The position numbers and the translations under genes were made by a program. The notes beneath the pieces were generated by a model, which had not been told where the DNA came from, ran no database searches, and was given only the letters and a program-made list of their open reading frames with translations. A stretch of DNA of 49,542 bases, from positions 1 to 49,542 of the forward strand of contig CAZGSG010000008.1 in assembly GCA_964528095.1 (NCBI GenBank). Reading direction: 5' to 3'. This document shows, in pieces, positions 42,589-49,542 of this stretch; the first letter of the stretch is position 1, and each line of letters opens with the position of its first letter. This stretch comes from CAZGSG01 sp964528095. GTDB lineage: Bacteria; Bacteroidota; Bacteroidia; Chitinophagales; Chitinophagaceae.

Positions 42589-43521
42589 ATGGCTTATTCT
42601 GAAAAAGAATACAAAAAGAATATTACGCTTGGTCAAAGCAATAATGCCCTGGTCCTCCTTATTGCGATCAACCTGGTTGTTTTTGTGATTTTTGCTTTCA
42701 TCAATGCCGTATATCATCTGCGCGCTGAAAACTCAAAGGAAGCCGCCATTCTTTTTCATAACAATGTACTCAACTGGTTTACCCTGCCGGCAGACCTGGA
42801 TAAGATCGCGGCAAAGCCCTGGACCATCCTTACGCATATGTTCCTGCATGAAGACGTATGGCATATTTTCGGCAATATGCTTTGGTTATGGGTATTTGGT
42901 TATATCCTGCAGGATATGACCGGCAATCGTAAAATATTTCCCATATTCCTGTATGGTGCTTTAGCAGGTGCGCTTGCTTTTGTACTTGCCTGTAATCTTT
43001 TACCTGCCTTAAAACCCCATGTAGCCAATACTACCGCGCTGGGCGCTTCTGCCGGTGTAATGGCCATCGCGATGGCAACTACTGTTTTATCACCCGGGTA
43101 CCGGATCTTCCCGATGCTTAACGGAGGGATACCGATCTGGGTGCTTACCGGGATATATGTGATCATTGACCTGGCCACTATTCCCGAAAGTAATGCCGGG
43201 GGGCATATTGCCCATCTGGCGGGTTCATTGACAGGGTTTTTATTTATCTATTCTTACCAGAGAGGATACGATTGGGGTGGCTGGATGAATAATTTCTTTG
43301 ATTGGGTAAATAATCTTTTTAATCCCGAAAAGCCCAAAAAGAACAAGCTTATCAAACAGGAATTGTTCTATAAGTCCCCTACTCAACCCTATAAGAAAAC
43401 GCCGAATGTGACTGCGCAAAGGGTGGATGAAATTCTTGATAAGATCAATCAAAAAGGATATGCCTCTCTTACGGAGGAGGAAAAAGAACTGCTGAAGCGG
43501 GCGAGTAAAGAAAATCTGTAA
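42589..43521 (+). CDS. Rhomboid protease with C-terminal DUF6576-like tail
   Basis: 310 aa. Six or so membrane helices, with HEDVWHIFGNMLWLWVFG, catalytic Ser in LGASAGVMAIA and His in GGHIAHLAGSLTG. Residues ~230-310 are a cytosolic tail ending in VDEILDKINQKGYASLTEEEKELLKRAS, the small helical motif (DUF6576-type) common after Bacteroidota rhomboids. Likely co-transcribed with the shorter rhomboid upstream; substrates unknown. Confidence 0.9.
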   Translation: MAYSEKEYKKNITLGQSNNALVLLIAINLVVFVIFAFINAVYHLRAENSKEAAILFHNNVLNWFTLPADLDKIAAKPWTILTHMFLHEDVWHIFGNMLWLWVFGYILQDMTGNRKIFPIFLYGALAGALAFVLACNLLPALKPHVANTTALGASAGVMAIAMATTVLSPGYRIFPMLNGGIPIWVLTGIYVIIDLATIPESNAGGHIAHLAGSLTGFLFIYSYQRGYDWGGWMNNFFDWVNNLFNPEKPKKNKLIKQELFYKSPTQPYKKTPNVTAQRVDEILDKINQKGYASLTEEEKELLKRASKENL

Positions 43522-43656
43522 GTAATGTTAAACTTATAAAGTAAAAATCACCTTTCCAGGCGGGGCTGGCTGGTCTTTCATTTTAATTCCAGCTCAATAT
43601 ATTATCCCGTACCCCGTTATAACTGCTGTAATTAGTGTTTTTACTAAATTGCATCA

Positions 43657-44775
43657 ATGGCTTCCAAGTTTCGCCTTTTCACTACACGTTTTTTTCTTTT
43701 TGCTAATATAGTAGCAGTTATCGTTTTTTTGATATCGTGTATCGCACCCTATCTTGATCCCGAAAGATGGTGGTTTTTTACATTGCTGGGGTTTACTTTT
43801 CCTTTTTTACTGGTGATCTTATTAGTGTTTGCCGTGTGGTGGCTGTTTATTAAAAAGAAGTATGCGCTTATTTCTGTTATTGCCTTGCTGATAGGATTTA
43901 AAAGCATTTCTGTTTTTTTTGCATTTCATTCAACCAGTTCGTTCAAAATGGAAAGGGATCAGCGATCTGTGCGGATCGTGAGCTGGAATGTAGCCCGGTT
44001 TATTGAACTCATGAAGAATAACAATAAAGGCAGCCAGACAAGATTGAGAATGATGGAGCAGCTGCAGGAACAAAATGCGGATATTCTCTGTCTGCAGGAA
44101 TTTCAGTCATCTATTTTACCGAATTACTATAACAATATTTATTACATCACTAAACAATTAAAATACCCCTTCTTTTATTTTGTATACGACCAGGACGGGG
44201 ATGGCCAGTACTATAGTTCGATCATTTTTTCCCGTTTCCCGATCATCGATAGCGGATCTGTCCGTTATCCGAGACCAAGTAACCCCGATGTGCTGTTATT
44301 CGCTGATATAAAAGCCGGTGAGGACACGATCAGGGTCTACACCACCCATCTCCAGTCACTGCATTTTAAAAAGAACGACTACGAGTTGGTCACCCGGATC
44401 AAAAGAGCAGACGACAGCCTGCTTTCCAATTCCAGGACTATTTTCTCAAAATTGAAAACAGGGATCGTCAATCGCAGGATACAGGCAGATATCGTGGCCA
44501 AGGTCATGGACGACTCACCCTTTCCCCGCATATTCTGCGCAGACATGAATGATATTCCCAACTCCTACGCCTATTATACCATCAGGGGAGATATGCAAGA
44601 TGCTTTTTTGAAAAAAGGATTTGGAATTGGCCGTACTTTTTCTGCTATCTCGCCTACACTTCGCATTGACTATATTTTTGCGGATGATCATTTCCGGATC
44701 AACCAGTTCCGGCGCACAGTAAAGGATTATTCAGACCATTATATGCTTGTGACGGATGTGGAGTTAAAAAAATAG
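43657..44775 (+). CDS. Membrane-anchored endonuclease/exonuclease/phosphatase family protein
   Basis: 372 aa. Three N-terminal hydrophobic helices (~15-95) anchor a periplasmic or cytosolic EEP domain (~105-370). Conserved blocks: SWNVARF, ILCLQEFQ (metal Glu), THLQSLHF, ADMNDIP (catalytic Asp/Asn), and SDHYMLV (terminal His). Substrates of EEP proteins vary from DNA to phospholipids and phosphoinositides; membrane attachment favours a lipid or extracellular nucleic acid. A degenerate -7-like TAAATTGC lies just before the ATG. Confidence 0.88.
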   Translation: MASKFRLFTTRFFLFANIVAVIVFLISCIAPYLDPERWWFFTLLGFTFPFLLVILLVFAVWWLFIKKKYALISVIALLIGFKSISVFFAFHSTSSFKMERDQRSVRIVSWNVARFIELMKNNNKGSQTRLRMMEQLQEQNADILCLQEFQSSILPNYYNNIYYITKQLKYPFFYFVYDQDGDGQYYSSIIFSRFPIIDSGSVRYPRPSNPDVLLFADIKAGEDTIRVYTTHLQSLHFKKNDYELVTRIKRADDSLLSNSRTIFSKLKTGIVNRRIQADIVAKVMDDSPFPRIFCADMNDIPNSYAYYTIRGDMQDAFLKKGFGIGRTFSAISPTLRIDYIFADDHFRINQFRRTVKDYSDHYMLVTDVELKK

Positions 44776-44815
44776 TCGTGCCGGCGGAATTCTTCGCAAC
44801 AGGCAGGATAAATGC

Positions 44816-44823
44816 TATTTTTG
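44816..44823 (+). promoter_or_regulatory. putative -7 promoter box for cysS
   Basis: TATTTTTG matches TAnnTTTG and lies 78 nt before the ATG of cysS, giving a normal leader. No -33 box seen. Confidence 0.4.
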
Positions 44824-44901
44824 CCAGGTTTCAACAGTATGATTTTTAATAAAGGAACCTGCTACAGGCGGTTACCGGCATTGATTTTACAATAGAAAAG
44901 G

Positions 44902-46410
44902 ATGACAACAAATAGTATGAGCGATCTGAAAGTACATAATTCTTACAGCAGGCAAAAAGAAGTTTTTAAACCAATAACACCTGGTCATGTAGGGATGTAT
45001 GTATGCGGACCTACTGTAAGCGGAGAGAGTCATCTTGGTCATGCAAGGCCGTACATAACATTCGATGTAATATACAGGTACCTTCAATACCTTGGCTATA
45101 AAGTGCGGTATGTGCGCAATATCACCGATGCGGGTCATTTTGAAGAAGAAGGAAGAGAAGCGGAAGATAAGATCTCCAAAAAAGCCCTGCTTGAAAGACT
45201 CGAACCAATGGAGCTTGTACAGAAATACACCAACCTTTTTCATTGGAGCATGGCCCAGTTCAATACATTAAGTCCTTCGATAGAGCCCACTGCTACGGGG
45301 CATATAGTTGAACAGATCGGTATGATACAGGAAATACTGAAAGCTGGGTATGCTTATGAAGTGAACGGATCAGTATATTTTGATGTAAAAAAATATGCCG
45401 CTACGCACGATTATGGAAAATTGAGCGGGCGCATAATTGACGATCTGCTGGAAACAACCAGGGAACTGGATGGACAGGAGGAGAAACGCGATAAAGCTGA
45501 TTTTGCCCTATGGAAAAACGCGGCACCCGAACATATCATGCGCTGGCAAAGCCCCTGGGGAATTGGTTTCCCGGGTTGGCATATTGAATGCTCCGCAATG
45601 GCGACGAAATATCTCGGCGCTCAATTCGATATACACGGCGGCGGAATGGACCTGCAATTTCCCCATCATGAAAGCGAGATAGCTCAAAGCACTATCTGCA
45701 ATCATGAGGCACCGGTAAGGTATTGGATCCACAACAACATGATAACGGTGGGCGGGAAAAAAATGGGCAAGTCCTATGGCAACCAAATAACGTTCACCGA
45801 TCTGTTTAGCGGAAATGGTCCTGTACTTGATAAGCCTTATCACCCGATGGTGATCCGGTTTTTTATTCTGCAAACGCATTACCGCAGCACGCTTGACTTT
45901 AGTAACGAAGCGCTTCAGGCCTCTGAAAAAGGATTGCGACGACTCTGGGACGCATATGAAAAACTGAAGACCATTCAGTACGAACCCGGAACAACAGCTA
46001 TTGACACTGACCTCGATGCCAAATGCAGAAAACTGGTAGAAGAGTTTCGTGAATTCATGGACGATGATTTCAGCACAGCAAAAGTACTGGCCAATATGTT
46101 TGAGTTGGTACCCGTTATCAATTCAATAAAAGACAGGATCATTCCAGTAAATGCACTAAGTCCTGAAACGTTTGAGTTGTTGCAAACACAATTCAAGGTG
46201 TACATTGAGGATATACTTGGTCTTACAGCTATTACTACTGCCGATAATGATCAATTAAAAGGAGTGATGCAATTGCTGATCGATATCCGTAAGCAAGCAA
46301 AGAGTAAAAAAGATTTTCTTACCTCGGATAAAATAAGAAATCAGCTTGCCGCATTAGGCATACTTATTAAGGATGAGAAGAATGGAGAAATGAGCTGGAA
46401 TATTGAATAA
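44902..46410 (+). CDS. cysS: Cysteinyl-tRNA synthetase
   Basis: Charges tRNA-Cys with cysteine. 502 aa class I synthetase: zinc-ligand cysteine and HIGH region in YVCGPTVSGESHLGHAR, GWHIECSAM and HGGGMDLQFPHHESEIAQS (zinc ligands), and KMGKS in place of KMSKS. The C-terminal anticodon-binding helices end with the GILIKDEKNGEMSW block normal for the family. ATG 44902 or 44917 could start it. Converges on mnmD with a 21-nt gap. Confidence 0.97.
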   Translation: MTTNSMSDLKVHNSYSRQKEVFKPITPGHVGMYVCGPTVSGESHLGHARPYITFDVIYRYLQYLGYKVRYVRNITDAGHFEEEGREAEDKISKKALLERLEPMELVQKYTNLFHWSMAQFNTLSPSIEPTATGHIVEQIGMIQEILKAGYAYEVNGSVYFDVKKYAATHDYGKLSGRIIDDLLETTRELDGQEEKRDKADFALWKNAAPEHIMRWQSPWGIGFPGWHIECSAMATKYLGAQFDIHGGGMDLQFPHHESEIAQSTICNHEAPVRYWIHNNMITVGGKKMGKSYGNQITFTDLFSGNGPVLDKPYHPMVIRFFILQTHYRSTLDFSNEALQASEKGLRRLWDAYEKLKTIQYEPGTTAIDTDLDAKCRKLVEEFREFMDDDFSTAKVLANMFELVPVINSIKDRIIPVNALSPETFELLQTQFKVYIEDILGLTAITTADNDQLKGVMQLLIDIRKQAKSKKDFLTSDKIRNQLAALGILIKDEKNGEMSWNIE

Positions 46411-46431
46411 GCTGGCATGACTAACCGGGAT

Positions 46432-47109
46432 CTAATCAGCTTTCCGGGCACGGACCATTTCTCTTTTCCCCCGCGGGCCCTGTATTTTTTCTACAAGAAA
46501 TCCTGCTGACTTCAATGCATTGCGTACAATTGATTTGGAACAGTAAGTGACGAGTACGCCGTTGGGAACCATCATGCCATATAGCTTCGTGAACATGGCC
46601 TGGGTCCATAATTCAGGCTGCGTTTTAGGAGAAAACGCATCAAAATAAACAAGATTGACCTGGCGGTCCAAAGAATATTCCTGTAAAGATGTTGTTGTTT
46701 TATGCAATGTAAAAAAAGGATGTGGTAAGACGTCTTCCTCCCAACTGCTATCATGCAGTTGGTTGAATACCTGCTGTAGGTCCGGGCGAATTAACCGGTC
46801 GCAATAATTCAGCGCTGCAACCTCGTTTGCTTCAAGTGGAAATGGCTCAAGCGTGGTATAATGAACAGGATGACCGGTCTTATCCGCCTCCATCAATGTA
46901 AGCAATGCATTGAGGCCGGTACCAAATCCTATTTCCAGGATCGCAAATGGATGATGAAGCGTTGACCCGATAAGTGGAAGAAGACCGGCATTGATAAAAA
47001 CATGCAGCGACTCCTGGATAGCACCATGATGTGAATGATAAGTTTCTCCCAATGAAGGAATCTCGACGGAACTGGAGCCATCAATGGTGATAATTATATT
47101 TCTTTCCAC
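46432..47109 (-). CDS. mnmD: tRNA wobble-uridine methyltransferase MnmD
   Basis: 225-aa stand-alone form of the methyltransferase half of E. coli MnmC: adds the last methyl group of mnm5(s2)U34. Blocks GETYHSHHGAIQESLHVF, ILEIGFGTGLNALLTL (SAM motif I), TLEPFPL, VYFDAFSPKTQPELW (catalytic-type) and a C-terminal GPRGKREMVRA are the MnmD signature. No FAD oxidase half is present, as expected for the single-domain enzyme. Divergent from the AlkA-type gene with 48 nt between starts. Confidence 0.93.
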   Translation of the reverse strand: MERNIIITIDGSSSVEIPSLGETYHSHHGAIQESLHVFINAGLLPLIGSTLHHPFAILEIGFGTGLNALLTLMEADKTGHPVHYTTLEPFPLEANEVAALNYCDRLIRPDLQQVFNQLHDSSWEEDVLPHPFFTLHKTTTSLQEYSLDRQVNLVYFDAFSPKTQPELWTQAMFTKLYGMMVPNGVLVTYCSKSIVRNALKSAGFLVEKIQGPRGKREMVRARKAD

Positions 47110-47157
47110 GCCACAAATTTCGGTGAACTTTCCTTTTTTCTTTTTAATTTTTCACTT

Positions 47158-47778
47158 ATGGAATACCTGGTTCATCTTTCAAAAGACAAAAAATTCAACA
47201 AGCTGGTAGAGAATGCTACACCATACCAGCTCAGGAAAAGAAAAAATATAGTGATCTACCTCTGCGCGTCGATTATGAGCCAGCAATTGTCTACCAAGGT
47301 TGCCGATGTTATCTATAAGCGGTTTATTGGTCTTTACGGAGGCAAAGAACCCAGTCCGCAACAGATCGTCGACACGCCATCAGAAACATTGAGGGCTATC
47401 GGTTTGTCCAATGCCAAGGTCAGTTATGTAAAAAACGTGGCACAGTTCGAGATCGAATCGGGAATGGACCCGAAGAAATTAAACAAAATGGACAATGAGG
47501 AAGTGATCACTTACCTGACTACAATAAAAGGAGTGGGGAGATGGACCGTGGAGATGTTATTGATGTCTGCCCTGGCCCGGGAGGATGTATTTGCTATCGA
47601 TGATCTTGGTATTCAGAATGCGATGATACGTCTGTATAAACTGGATAGAACGGACAAGAAAAAGTTCAGGGAAGATATGCTCCGCATTTCAAAGAAATGG
47701 TCGCCCTACAGGACCTATGCCTGTAAACACCTGTGGGCCTGGAAAGATAATAGCCCTTTAGAAAAGAAAGGAAAATAA
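47158..47778 (+). CDS. DNA-3-methyladenine glycosylase (AlkA-type, HhH-GPD)
   Basis: Excises alkylated bases; 206 aa. The helix-hairpin-helix is TIKGVGRWTVEMLLMSAL and the catalytic aspartate is in FAIDDLGIQNAM; SIMSQQLSTKVA and WSPYRTYACKHLW complete the fold. Lacks an N-terminal AlkA beta domain, so it is the short glycosylase form. The last 21 bp overlap the convergent DUF2007-like gene. Confidence 0.92.
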   Translation: MEYLVHLSKDKKFNKLVENATPYQLRKRKNIVIYLCASIMSQQLSTKVADVIYKRFIGLYGGKEPSPQQIVDTPSETLRAIGLSNAKVSYVKNVAQFEIESGMDPKKLNKMDNEEVITYLTTIKGVGRWTVEMLLMSALAREDVFAIDDLGIQNAMIRLYKLDRTDKKKFREDMLRISKKWSPYRTYACKHLWAWKDNSPLEKKGK

Positions 47779-48432
47779 AGACGGATAAAAATAGAGAGCG
47801 ATAAATGTCAGCGTAAGGATTACTGCACCGATCGTTAGCATAATTCTTCCATGCATTCTTGATGACTCATCATATGCCGTTACCCTCGTTCCATCAGGTA
47901 GATTTTTTTTGGCGGCAAGGATCATTAAGCCCATGAATACACCGATAAACCCAAAGAATAGCATAAGCAGATATCCTAGCACTATCACTACGAGATCAAT
48001 CCTAACTGGTTTTTCCAGTTCAATGAAACGGTCGCTCCGGAATGAATTGATCTGTTTTTCAGTAATAGTAATATTCCTGTCTGCCAGTATCTTTTTTGCC
48101 AGCAGAAAATCCTGGTTACTCCATTCATCTCTTTTCTCAACGATCTCCAGTAGTTCTTTGTCTGAAAAAGAAAACAGGTAATAGTCTTTACCGAGGGATG
48201 TAATATTTGTTGAAATATAGGTATCAATAATACTGTTGGCGGCATTAAAATCTGAGGACCTCAGGCGGAGAAAGTACTCATTATCCATCGGTGTACCCGC
48301 GTATACCTTATCGAGAATGGCCGGGCGATGCTTTACAATCTTTGACTCAATCCCGCTTTCATGAAGAAACTGTTTATAGAAAGAAGCTTCTTCTTCCGAG
48401 TAAAACGTCTTAAAAGTCAGGAATTCATCCAT
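47758..48432 (-). CDS. DUF2007-like membrane protein
   Basis: 224 aa. N-terminal ~75 residues (FKTFYSEEEASFYKQFLHESGI ... LRSSDFNAANSII) match the DUF2007 putative signal-transducing domain pattern: an opening strand, a helix with E-A, and a closing D-x-x-A-x-x-I-I. A charged helical middle (~85-145) leads to two or three membrane helices (~145-220). Function unknown. It overlaps the glycosylase gene by 21 bp at the 3' end and starts 15 nt after the epimerase stop, so it may be transcribed with it. Confidence 0.65.
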   Translation of the reverse strand: MDEFLTFKTFYSEEEASFYKQFLHESGIESKIVKHRPAILDKVYAGTPMDNEYFLRLRSSDFNAANSIIDTYISTNITSLGKDYYLFSFSDKELLEIVEKRDEWSNQDFLLAKKILADRNITITEKQINSFRSDRFIELEKPVRIDLVVIVLGYLLMLFFGFIGVFMGLMILAAKKNLPDGTRVTAYDESSRMHGRIMLTIGAVILTLTFIALYFYPSLFSFLF

Positions 48433-48447
48433 GATTAATTAGTATGG

Positions 48448-49542
48448 TCAGCAGACCAGTTTTTCAAATTTATTCAGCCATTTACCCTCAACTATTGCAC
48501 CTAAGCCGGCAACCTCCGGCACTTTTATTACCCCGTTTTTTTCATAGATCATACCGCCACTAACCGGATCTTCGGAAAACATTAGCGCTGTATCGAAATC
48601 ATAATGTTCGATAACAGGACTGCATAGTGAAAAATGCGCGAAAGCGGTCATAGCCAATCTTGATTCCATAAAAGCGCCAACCTGCAAATGAACGTTAGCG
48701 GCTTCAGCCAGTCTCACCATTTTCAAACCTTTGAAGATGCCCCCCGATTTACCCAGTTTGATATTCATATAATCACAGGCGCCCAGTCGGATCAGTCTTT
48801 CGGCATCATGTTCATCTCCACAACTCTCGTCGCTCATGATCTTAACCGGGCTTTCTTTTCGTACACGGGGCAGTTCCATATATGCCCAGCGGGGTATCGG
48901 CTCTTCACAATGCTGAATATCAAATTGCGATAGCGCCTTCAATGTGGTGATGGCTTCTTCTACTCCCCAACCCTGGTTTGCATCTATGCGCAGGGGAATC
49001 TCATTGCCTACGGCTTCCCTGATCGCTTTTATCCGCAATACATCGGTTGGTCCGCCCTTGCCAAGTTTTATTTTAATAGCGGGATATCCCTGTTCTTTTA
49101 TTTTTACCGCATCGGCGGCCATCTTTTCCGGTTCACCAATACTTACCGTATAGTCGGTAATGATCGTTTTATTATTCCTGCCGCCAATGAATTTATACAG
49201 GGGTACGCCGGTATGCTGTGCCGCAATATCATAAAGCGCTATGTCGAACGCGCTTTTAATACTGCTATTTCCATAGATGACCTTATCCATTGCATCGATA
49301 TGTTCTGCTATCTGCAGCGGATCCTTTCCTTTCAGGATCGTTGCAAAATATTTTCCAACAACCATACCTGTATCAGCGCTTTCGCCATTGATACTCATAA
49401 AGGGGCTACATTCTCCAAAACCGGTGATACCTTCTTTCGTGCGGATGACGACCAGTACATTTTCGGCATTATAGATCGGGCCTAATGATATGACAAAAGG
49501 CCCTTTTAACGGGAAAAAGATTTGAAACAGCCCAATCTTCTT
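48448..49542 (-). CDS. Dipeptide epimerase (enolase superfamily), 5'-partial
   Basis: The ATG at 49398 is not the true start: the frame stays open for 48 more codons to the window edge and encodes the expected N-terminal capping domain (PLKGPFVISLG, TKEGITGFGECSPF), so the gene begins beyond 49542. At least 364 aa. Catalytic residues: IKIKLGKG (K-x-K), RIDANQGW (D), HCEEPI (E), IMSDESC (D) and MNIKLGKSGG (K base), the pattern of L-Ala-D/L-Glu and related dipeptide epimerases involved in murein peptide recycling. Specificity cannot be set from sequence alone. The 3' end is complete. Confidence 0.9.
   Translation of the reverse strand, partial: KKIGLFQIFFPLKGPFVISLGPIYNAENVLVVIRTKEGITGFGECSPFMSINGESADTGMVVGKYFATILKGKDPLQIAEHIDAMDKVIYGNSSIKSAFDIALYDIAAQHTGVPLYKFIGGRNNKTIITDYTVSIGEPEKMAADAVKIKEQGYPAIKIKLGKGGPTDVLRIKAIREAVGNEIPLRIDANQGWGVEEAITTLKALSQFDIQHCEEPIPRWAYMELPRVRKESPVKIMSDESCGDEHDAERLIRLGACDYMNIKLGKSGGIFKGLKMVRLAEAANVHLQVGAFMESRLAMTAFAHFSLCSPVIEHYDFDTALMFSEDPVSGGMIYEKNGVIKVPEVAGLGAIVEGKWLNKFEKLVC

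Noticed and set aside
49398..49398. ATG as start of the dipeptide epimerase
   Set aside because: The frame continues upstream with the expected N-terminal capping domain to the window edge.

Overview
The window looks like chromosomal DNA of a Bacteroidota bacterium, probably a Chitinophagaceae-type soil or plant-associated species (genus not determinable by eye). The pointers are the promoter -7 box TAnnTTTG in front of several genes, weak or absent Shine-Dalgarno sequences, a DUF4369-type TlpA thioredoxin, paired rhomboid proteases (one with a DUF6576-type tail), a stand-alone MnmD, and many intergenic palindromic repeats. No rRNA, tRNA, phage, transposase or CRISPR locus was found.

Left flank (1-7566): aminotransferase, exported MsrB, adenylate kinase, a DinB/DUF1569 protein, a small lipoprotein, a 760-bp repeat-bearing gap, then paaZ (ring-opening hydrolase/dehydrogenase of phenylacetate catabolism) and an enoyl-CoA hydratase.

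Centre (7656-31492): a large surface-polysaccharide locus. From 7656 to 29255 eighteen genes run on the + strand with short gaps or overlaps: glycosyltransferases (GT2, GT4, RgpF-like), three stand-alone methyltransferases, a split transketolase, an SDR epimerase fused to a polyprenyl-phosphate glycosyltransferase, two GT-C-like multi-membrane proteins, and at the end a Wzm/Wzt ABC exporter. An O-antigen ligase/polymerase-type protein (- strand) and a WaaE-like core glycosyltransferase follow. The standout gene (10398-13931) fuses methyltransferase, long coiled coil, GT2 and GT4; it resembles in plan the WbdD-type chain-terminating molecular rulers of ABC-exported O antigens. My working model: cytoplasmic GTs build a chain, the fusion protein elongates and/or caps it, Wzm/Wzt exports it, and a side module (transketolase pair, SDR-GT2 fusion, two GT-C proteins) makes an unusual sugar, loads it on undecaprenyl phosphate and adds it outside the membrane. 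The middle of the locus (about 14000-25500) is visibly A/T-richer than the flanks, as is common for exchanged glycan loci.

Right flank (31424-49542): housekeeping genes: fabG, a GH3-type adenylating enzyme, lptB, metF, a SurA-like PPIase with a TlpA-like thioredoxin, rlmD, two rhomboids, an endonuclease/exonuclease/phosphatase protein, cysS, mnmD, an AlkA-type glycosylase, a DUF2007-like membrane protein and a 5'-truncated dipeptide epimerase.

Intergenic DNA holds several repeat families: a nine-unit 29-31-bp tandem array between lptB and metF, long hairpins at 4371-4447 and 40096-40212, a dispersed element present at 4080-4208 and (inverted) 36374-36429, an AT-rich element near paaZ and surA, and an ~80-bp direct duplication before the first rhomboid gene. 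Three genes have a -7 box ending 4-6 nt before the start codon, suggesting leaderless mRNAs.
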